A model generated the notes under the pieces. That model saw only the letters and a list, made by a program, of their open reading frames with translations, did not search any database and had not been told where the DNA came from. The position numbers and the translations under genes were made by a program. Below are positions 1 to 3,601 of a stretch of DNA of 6,515 nt, piece by piece. Within the stretch, counting starts at the first letter, position 1. Every line of letters begins with the position of its first letter. Origin of the DNA: Bacillota bacterium. GTDB lineage: Bacteria > Bacillota > DTU025. The stretch lies in NCBI GenBank assembly GCA_012842765.1, contig DUWJ01000058.1, forward strand, positions 1 through 6,515, read 5' to 3'.

Positions 1-930
1 CGATTCGTTTTCGTGAAACCAAGAAAAATAGAGAATGTACTCTCCATCAGGATCAAGTTTGCTCATCTGCTCACTCAGCACATAACTTATGCGGTTCCAG
101 CCGGGCACAACCTCGGCGGCCGTGAACGTTCCGTCCACCCAATCCCAACCATCGGTGACGTCCGCCATGCCGAGGAAGAATCCGTTCGGTACCAGCTCGT
201 TTCCTTCCGGCATATAGAGGTCTATAACGAGCTTGTCCTTCCCGATCCACTCCGCAAGTGCATCTCCCGCAAGGCCCAGGGCAAGCTTGGTCTCAAGCGC
301 ACTTCCGCTGGGAATGATCGCCACAGCACATTTTCCGTCAAGGCTCACATCAGGCGCCAATTCGAAAACGGCCCCTGTACCGTCATTTTCATACCCCACA
401 AGCTCACGCTCGTACTCAACTGTCCACGCGGCCGCAAACTCGCCGTCAACGGCCACAGGGGGCAATGACAGCGATTCGAAGGTGCCAAGCCCGACTGCAT
501 CCACGTAGAACGTCTCTGCCAGTGGAACCTTCTGCTTGTCCATATCTGTCCTGAAGAACGAAAAATACAGCTTATACTTTCCGTTCTCCTTGACGTTCTT
601 CATGCCATCAGAGAGCACGTAGATTATCTCGTTCCATCCTGGCGAAACATCTGCCTCAGCAAAAACTCCATCGACCCACTCCCACCCCTTAGAAAGGTCT
701 GCCATGCCTAGGAAAAAGGAGTTTGGAACGACTTTCATCGTAGCCGGTATGTAAACTTGAACGCTGACTACATCATGCTTGTTCCAGTCGACTAGATCTT
801 TCCCAGAAAGCTCGACCCCGATCTTCGTCTCAGGAGCACTTCCGCTAGGGGTTATCGCCAGAGCTCCCTTTCCATCGCTTGCAACCTCGTGCGTCAGCGC
901 CAGCTTCGCACCGGTGTTATCGTTGTCGAA
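1..930 (-). repeat. Internal tandem duplication, 537-bp period (coding)
   Basis: Two protein modules repeat inside the secreted protein: unit 1 is encoded at about 930-484 and unit 2 at 393 to the edge. Aligned residues keep an offset of exactly 179 codons from T57/T236 through P79/P258, N121/N300, P148/P327 and L172/L351, so no insertion or deletion separates the copies over that span. The DNA has diverged more than the motifs, which points to an old duplication under selection rather than a recent one. Residues about 201-230 form the linker. Confidence 0.85.
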
Positions 931-1083
931 CTTCGCGACCTCTTCGGCAGTCTCCATGCTAAACAGAGAAACTCGCCCATTGTCAGCTCCCAAAGCTATG
1001 GCGTTCAACGAAAACACAACCACAACTGCGAAGGTCAACACGCAAAAGGATAAGTCTTTCCCAGTTTTCCTTACCTTCTCCAT
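1..1083 (-). CDS. Secreted protein with two tandem carbohydrate-binding-like modules (C-terminus cut by window edge)
   Basis: Reverse-complement translation from the ATG at 1083-1081 stays open for 361 codons to the window edge, so the C-terminus is missing. The start is supported by GGGAGG (1092-1097) 8 bases upstream. Residues 1-32 form a signal peptide: basic K3/R5/K6/K9, hydrophobic core about 11-29, likely cleavage after ALGA. Cys14 lacks a proper lipobox, so it is not an obvious lipoprotein. Residues 52-200 and 231-361 are two copies of one module at a constant offset of 179 residues without gaps. Shared motifs include TGA, PSGSA, FFLGMAD, GW(E/D)WVDG, PGWN and LYFS(F/W)F. The first copy ends in a strand reading FYVDAVGLG, resembling the last strand of galactose-binding-like jelly-roll CBMs. 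I infer glycan binding, perhaps joined to a catalytic domain beyond the edge; the exact family is not recognised. The gene has its own operator-bearing promoter after the upstream gene's terminator. Confidence 0.85.
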   Translation of the reverse strand, partial: MEKVRKTGKDLSFCVLTFAVVVVFSLNAIALGADNGRVSLFSMETAEEVAKFDNDNTGAKLALTHEVASDGKGALAITPSGSAPETKIGVELSGKDLVDWNKHDVVSVQVYIPATMKVVPNSFFLGMADLSKGWEWVDGVFAEADVSPGWNEIIYVLSDGMKNVKENGKYKLYFSFFRTDMDKQKVPLAETFYVDAVGLGTFESLSLPPVAVDGEFAAAWTVEYERELVGYENDGTGAVFELAPDVSLDGKCAVAIIPSGSALETKLALGLAGDALAEWIGKDKLVIDLYMPEGNELVPNGFFLGMADVTDGWDWVDGTFTAAEVVPGWNRISYVLSEQMSKLDPDGEYILYFSWFHENES

Positions 1084-1145
1084 TTCGGACGCCTCCCTTT
1101 TCGTATGACGGTTTTACACTGCCACATATGCCCTGCAGACGCGGC

Positions 1146-1159
1146 CTTAATCGGTTAAG
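1146..1159. promoter_or_regulatory. LacI-family-type operator O2 in the 5' untranslated region
   Basis: CTTAATCGGTTAAG is the exact reverse complement of O1. It lies downstream of the predicted transcription start and about 60 bases ahead of the start codon. The two operator centres are 63 bp apart. A bound repressor here could act as a roadblock or, as a tetramer or paired dimers, close a loop with O1. Confidence 0.65.
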
Positions 1160-1208
1160 CTGGAGGCGGAAAATGAGGCAGGCCTGAGAGCCCACCGCCA
1201 TGACGCAA

Positions 1209-1222
1209 CTTAACCGATTAAG
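1209..1222. promoter_or_regulatory. LacI-family-type operator O1 at the transcription start
   Basis: CTTAACCGATTAAG is an imperfect palindrome with a central CG, the usual shape of LacI/GalR-family operators. Including one flanking base on each side, 7 of 8 symmetric pairs match. It overlaps the end of the -10 region and the predicted transcription start of the secreted-module gene, so bound repressor would block initiation. The regulator itself is not in the window. Confidence 0.65.
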
Positions 1223-1254
1223 TATAACTTAGCACGTATTCCACGGAATGTCAA
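1221..1254 (-). promoter_or_regulatory. Sigma-A-type promoter of the secreted-module gene
   Basis: On the minus strand a perfect -35 TTGACA (1249-1254) is followed after 17 bases by TAAGTT (1226-1231). A TG dinucleotide one base upstream of that hexamer gives an extended -10. An overlapping, better -10 look-alike TATACT (1221-1226) sits at a 22-base spacing, which is too long for normal use. The predicted start of transcription falls inside the promoter-proximal operator (1209-1222), as expected for a repressed promoter. The promoter lies just past the upstream gene's terminator. Confidence 0.65.
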
Positions 1255-1288
1255 TAGCCACCCTCGCAAGCCGCATTGCCGGGCATAC

Positions 1289-1321
1289 AAAAAGGACCCC
1301 CGGATGATTCCAGGGGCCCTT
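1289..1321 (-). terminator. Intrinsic terminator of the porin-like gene
   Basis: The minus strand folds into a 13-bp stem (1309-1321 with 1292-1304) including two G-T wobble pairs, closed by an ATCA tetraloop. A run of five T residues (1289-1293) overlaps and follows the distal stem. It begins 17 bases after the TAA stop of the 589-residue gene and separates that gene from the operator-controlled promoter of the next one. Confidence 0.9.
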
Positions 1322-1338
1322 GTGGTAGCTAGTTAGCC

Positions 1339-3108
1339 TTAGAACGGCACGTTCACCGAGAGGGTGAGTAGCTGCCAGTTCATGGCCGCGCCAGGATGGT
1401 TCCTCAGGTATGCCCAAGGCTTACCCGCGTGGAACCCGCTAGTATCAGCCCTCTTCAGGCCGTCAACGCCGTAGGCGATGCTGATCGTGCTCTCGCCCAC
1501 TGTACCGGTGACGCTGGCCTTCAGATAGTTCCTGCCACCATCATCAAACGGCGCCCAGGCACCCTCTTCGCGAGCGAAGCCTTCCTGACGGAAGGTATAG
1601 GTCAGGCCAGTGCTTATGCTATCGCTGGCCTTGTATGTCAGTGCTGCGCTAGCAACCGCTTTGCCCTTGGTATCCTTGCTCAGCACGCCGAGCTTGGCAT
1701 CAAAGGCATCGGTGATCTTGAGAGTGGTTCCGGCATAGCCGTAGAAATCGGTCGTCGCCTCTTCTTCGGCTTCCTTCTCATACGCTGCCACAGCTGCAAC
1801 CTGCGAGTTCGCTGTCTTGACGAAGCCAGGGTTGAGGTCAGTGGTGTAGATGCCGTATCCGAACAGGTCGGTTACAGGCTCCTCAATCATGTAGCTTGCA
1901 TTCGCCCCAACCTTGAGTCCCTCAACGGGCTTGCCATCGATATCAACGCCCACCACGGTAACCTTGTCGACTCCGTAATCGCTTGCTTTTCCATACGAGT
2001 TCGCCAGGTAATCGACGTAAGGGTTGAGGTTGACATTCATCACGTCATAGGAGACATCGGCATGGACTTTGTATCCGTCGTAGGCGGTGTCCACGTCGTC
2101 GTCGAGGTCGGCCTTGTATGCACCGGAAACGGTAACAGCCATGTCCGCGAGCGGCTCCACAACCACTTTGGCAGTGGTTTCGTTCCACTTCGGATCTGCG
2201 CTGTAACTCATCCATAGCGTGTCGCCGAGGGTGAGCTTCACAGGGATACCCAGCGGAATGCCGACGGTAACTCCGGCTTCAGCGGCAGCGGCGCCCTTGT
2301 AGTCGTACAGGAGCTTTCCGGCCTTCATATTGGCGTAGCGCGATGTGAAGCCTCCGCCAACCGCGGTGTACTGCATCCAAGCATCCTCGAGCTGTCCAAT
2401 GGCTATGTCGCTGAGCTTGATCTGGTATGCATAGTTGTCCTCAGGACCCTCGAACTCCCAAGCGCCTTCCTTGGTCCAGTAACCAGCGCCAGCAATGCTA
2501 AGAGTGGCGTCGATTCCTGGGATCTTTCCGGCTACGTCAGCGCCAAAGGTCAGATCGTTCTTGTCGTCATCGACAACGGTATACGCGCCAACCAGGCCGA
2601 GCTTGAACTCTGCCGGGAGGCCATAGGTGACTCTGCCCATGTAGGCCTCATTCCCGTCCGTAAGGCCAGCGGCGTACAGATTGACATCTGCGCCGAGCGC
2701 CTTGCCCTTGGCATTAAGAACAACACCGCCGCCAAGCTTCGCGCCGATTCCTAGCGGATCGCCGAGAGCTGCGAACTTCTTATCATTGTACGAGTTGTTG
2801 TTGCTTACCCAGAACGAGAACGGAGTGGCACCATATGAGAAATACCAATTGCCCAAAGCCACTTCCGGGCTTCCCACAAACGGCTCTATGGTCAGCGGAA
2901 GGTATGCTACTATCGACTCGCCCTCTGTGAAGGTGAGCTCGAGATCGAGGCTGCTGGCATCGCCCAAATTCGTGGGATTCCATTCTCCGGCATCGTAGGT
3001 CCAGCCAGCGTTATATTCTCCGCCCAGCGTCAGCTTTGATGCGGAGGCCGGGATCGCCATTGCCGCCACTAAAAGTGCGGCAACGATGATTGTAAGATTC
3101 TTCTTCAA
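1339..3108 (-). CDS. Predicted outer-membrane beta-barrel (porin-like) protein
   Basis: A 589-residue protein starting at TTG (3108-3106). The codon just upstream is an in-frame TAA, so no longer start exists. Residues 1-23 are a clear signal peptide (KK, then a hydrophobic core, cleavage at ASA before S24). The mature part is rich in Gly, Ala, Asp and aromatic residues in alternating short strand-like stretches separated by acidic turns (for example D178-D182, D335-D340 and an acidic stretch at 444-449). It ends NVPF, and a terminal Phe after alternating hydrophobic residues fits the C-terminal signal read by the BAM machinery. No SLH domain or coiled-coil linker follows the signal peptide, unlike OmpM-type porins. 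I infer a trimeric or monomeric diffusion channel, but substrate and family are unknown. A surface-layer or beta-rich adhesin is the main alternative. It is monocistronic, with its own promoter, long leader and terminator. Confidence 0.8.
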   Translation of the reverse strand: MKKNLTIIVAALLVAAMAIPASASKLTLGGEYNAGWTYDAGEWNPTNLGDASSLDLELTFTEGESIVAYLPLTIEPFVGSPEVALGNWYFSYGATPFSFWVSNNNSYNDKKFAALGDPLGIGAKLGGGVVLNAKGKALGADVNLYAAGLTDGNEAYMGRVTYGLPAEFKLGLVGAYTVVDDDKNDLTFGADVAGKIPGIDATLSIAGAGYWTKEGAWEFEGPEDNYAYQIKLSDIAIGQLEDAWMQYTAVGGGFTSRYANMKAGKLLYDYKGAAAAEAGVTVGIPLGIPVKLTLGDTLWMSYSADPKWNETTAKVVVEPLADMAVTVSGAYKADLDDDVDTAYDGYKVHADVSYDVMNVNLNPYVDYLANSYGKASDYGVDKVTVVGVDIDGKPVEGLKVGANASYMIEEPVTDLFGYGIYTTDLNPGFVKTANSQVAAVAAYEKEAEEEATTDFYGYAGTTLKITDAFDAKLGVLSKDTKGKAVASAALTYKASDSISTGLTYTFRQEGFAREEGAWAPFDDGGRNYLKASVTGTVGESTISIAYGVDGLKRADTSGFHAGKPWAYLRNHPGAAMNWQLLTLSVNVPF

Positions 3109-3115
3109 TTAAGCG

Positions 3116-3124
3116 TCCCCCTTA
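3116..3124 (-). promoter_or_regulatory. Shine-Dalgarno of the porin-like gene, deciding a TTG start
   Basis: TAAGGGGGA on the minus strand differs from the ideal TAAGGAGG at one base, where G can still wobble-pair with the 16S tail. GGGGG ends 8 bases before TTG at 3108. The next Met in frame is residue 17, inside the signal peptide, so TTG is the only sensible start. Confidence 0.7.
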
Positions 3125-3229
3125 CGGTTTTTTGTTCCACGCCTCGTCGCGGGCTTCGTGGGGGGGATCTTGGGAGTATCCATGTTTCCTCTCAATTCCC
3201 TTCCATCCAGCATTGCTTCTCGGCGTGTT

Positions 3230-3262
3230 GCGGCTCTGTCGCGCTTTGCGCGGTCTGGCCGC
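3230..3262 (-). promoter_or_regulatory. GC-rich leader hairpin
   Basis: In the transcript GCGGC (3258-3262) pairs with GCCGC (3230-3234), and CGCGC (3248-3252) pairs with GCGCG (3240-3244) around an AAA loop. Between the two perfect 5-bp stems lies a symmetric 5x5 internal loop, CAGAC opposite ACAGA. No T-run follows, so it is not an intrinsic terminator. The last base of the upstream mini-ORF's TAG stop is the first base of this hairpin. Confidence 0.55.
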
Positions 3263-3294
3263 TATAGACTCGATCCTTCAAGCAACCGGGGGTG

Positions 3295-3304
3295 CACCTC
3301 CTTT
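3295..3304 (-). promoter_or_regulatory. Stand-alone Shine-Dalgarno in the leader
   Basis: AAAGGAGGTG on the minus strand is fully complementary to the usual Bacillota 16S rRNA 3' tail, a better match than the porin gene's own site. It lies about 186 bases before the porin start. The nearest possible start is TTG at 3285-3283, 11 bases past GGAGG, opening a 7-codon ORF that stops at 3262. It may serve that mini-ORF or act as a ribosome-binding mRNA stabiliser. Confidence 0.5.
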
Positions 3305-3405
3305 CCGGCTTTAAGGACCGAAAACTGTTATCCAAACCGCCACGGTTCAGAAAATAGAACCAATGGGACTCCGAGCCTAACTTGGCGTTTGGCTCGTCGA
3401 CTGCT

Positions 3406-3434
3406 TAATTCTACACTCATTCCATAAATCCTTC
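3406..3434 (-). promoter_or_regulatory. Sigma-H-consensus promoter of the porin-like gene
   Basis: On the minus strand GAAGGATTT (3426-3434), 11 bases, then GTAGAATTA (3406-3414) fit the Bacillus sigma-H consensus RNAGGAWWW N11-12 RNNGAATWW at every defined position. The same DNA also offers a fair sigma-A promoter: TTGAAG (3431-3436), 17 bases, TAGAAT (3408-3413). Transcription would start near 3400. The consensus is established knowledge; its use here is inferred. Confidence 0.7.
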
Positions 3435-3581
3435 AAGCATCGGAAACACAGGCCGCCAATTATTCTTCGTTTAATTTCGCATCATTTCACTACATGCTCC
3501 CATTCAAAGAGGGATAAAGCGCTTGCCAGGGGAGGAGCTATTTCAGAGCCGAGAAGCCGGCTTGTCCAGAGGAACAGGCCT

Positions 3582-3601
3582 AAAAAAGCGCTACTTCGCT
3601 T
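3582..3601 (-). terminator. Weak intrinsic terminator overlapping the polA stop
   Basis: AAGCG (3597-3601) pairs with CGCTT (3586-3590) around a 6-base loop that holds the polA stop codon. It is followed by a run of six T residues on the minus strand (3582-3587). The stem is only 5 bp, with possible G-T extension, so it may terminate inefficiently. Confidence 0.45.

Larger units (their letters stand above)
3109..3400 (-). promoter_or_regulatory. Long structured 5' leader of the porin-like gene
   Basis: About 290 bases separate the predicted transcription start (near 3400) from the TTG start. Visible elements in transcript order are as follows. (1) Hairpin CGAGCC/GGCTCG (3391-3396 with 3372-3377) has a 13-base loop. 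(2) Eight bases of that loop (3383-3390) can pair with 3332-3342, with one bulged base, giving a pseudoknot or a competing stem. (3) A nested hairpin GGTTC/GAACC lies at 3344-3361. (4) A near-perfect Shine-Dalgarno lies at 3295-3304, partly covered by a 5-bp stem (3299-3303 with 3313-3317). (5) A mini-ORF lies at 3262-3285. (6) A GC-rich hairpin lies at 3230-3262. I do not recognise a known riboswitch class, and some of the stems could be chance. Confidence 0.45.
3273..3439. repeat. Two copies of a 12-bp repeat in the leader region (third copy at 6442-6453)
   Basis: TGCTTGAAGGAT occurs on the minus strand at 3428-3439, where it forms the -35 region of the sigma-H-like promoter, and again at 3273-3284, over the leader mini-ORF start. 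A third exact copy is on the plus strand at 6442-6453, in the divergent promoter region at the right edge. All three are outside the long genes. Confidence 0.8.

Noticed and set aside
13..468. Plus-strand ORF of 151 codons
   Set aside because: It is the exact codon-aligned antisense of the partial secreted-module gene, which has a signal peptide and internal repeats.
1093..1127. Cys14 in the secreted protein's signal peptide as a lipoprotein cysteine
   Set aside because: The preceding residues LSF do not fit a lipobox (Phe at -1), and the Cys is in the middle of the hydrophobic core.
983..1201. Minus-strand ORF of 72 codons overlapping the secreted protein's start
   Set aside because: It runs through an operator and the 5' untranslated region and overlaps the start of the better-supported gene in another frame.
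1396..2217. Plus-strand ORF of 273 codons
   Set aside because: It lies wholly antisense to the porin-like gene, has no convincing ribosome site or recognisable motif, and is explained by the codon pattern of the opposite strand.
3130..3175. Hairpin CCACG/CGTGG in the porin leader as a terminator
   Set aside because: On the transcribed strand it is followed by an A-run, not a T-run; on the plus strand the T-run precedes the stem.
3290..3400. Known riboswitch classes (cyclic-di-GMP-I, SAM, cobalamin, THF, ZTP, T-box)
   Set aside because: I compared the conserved core words I know for these classes and found none in the leader.
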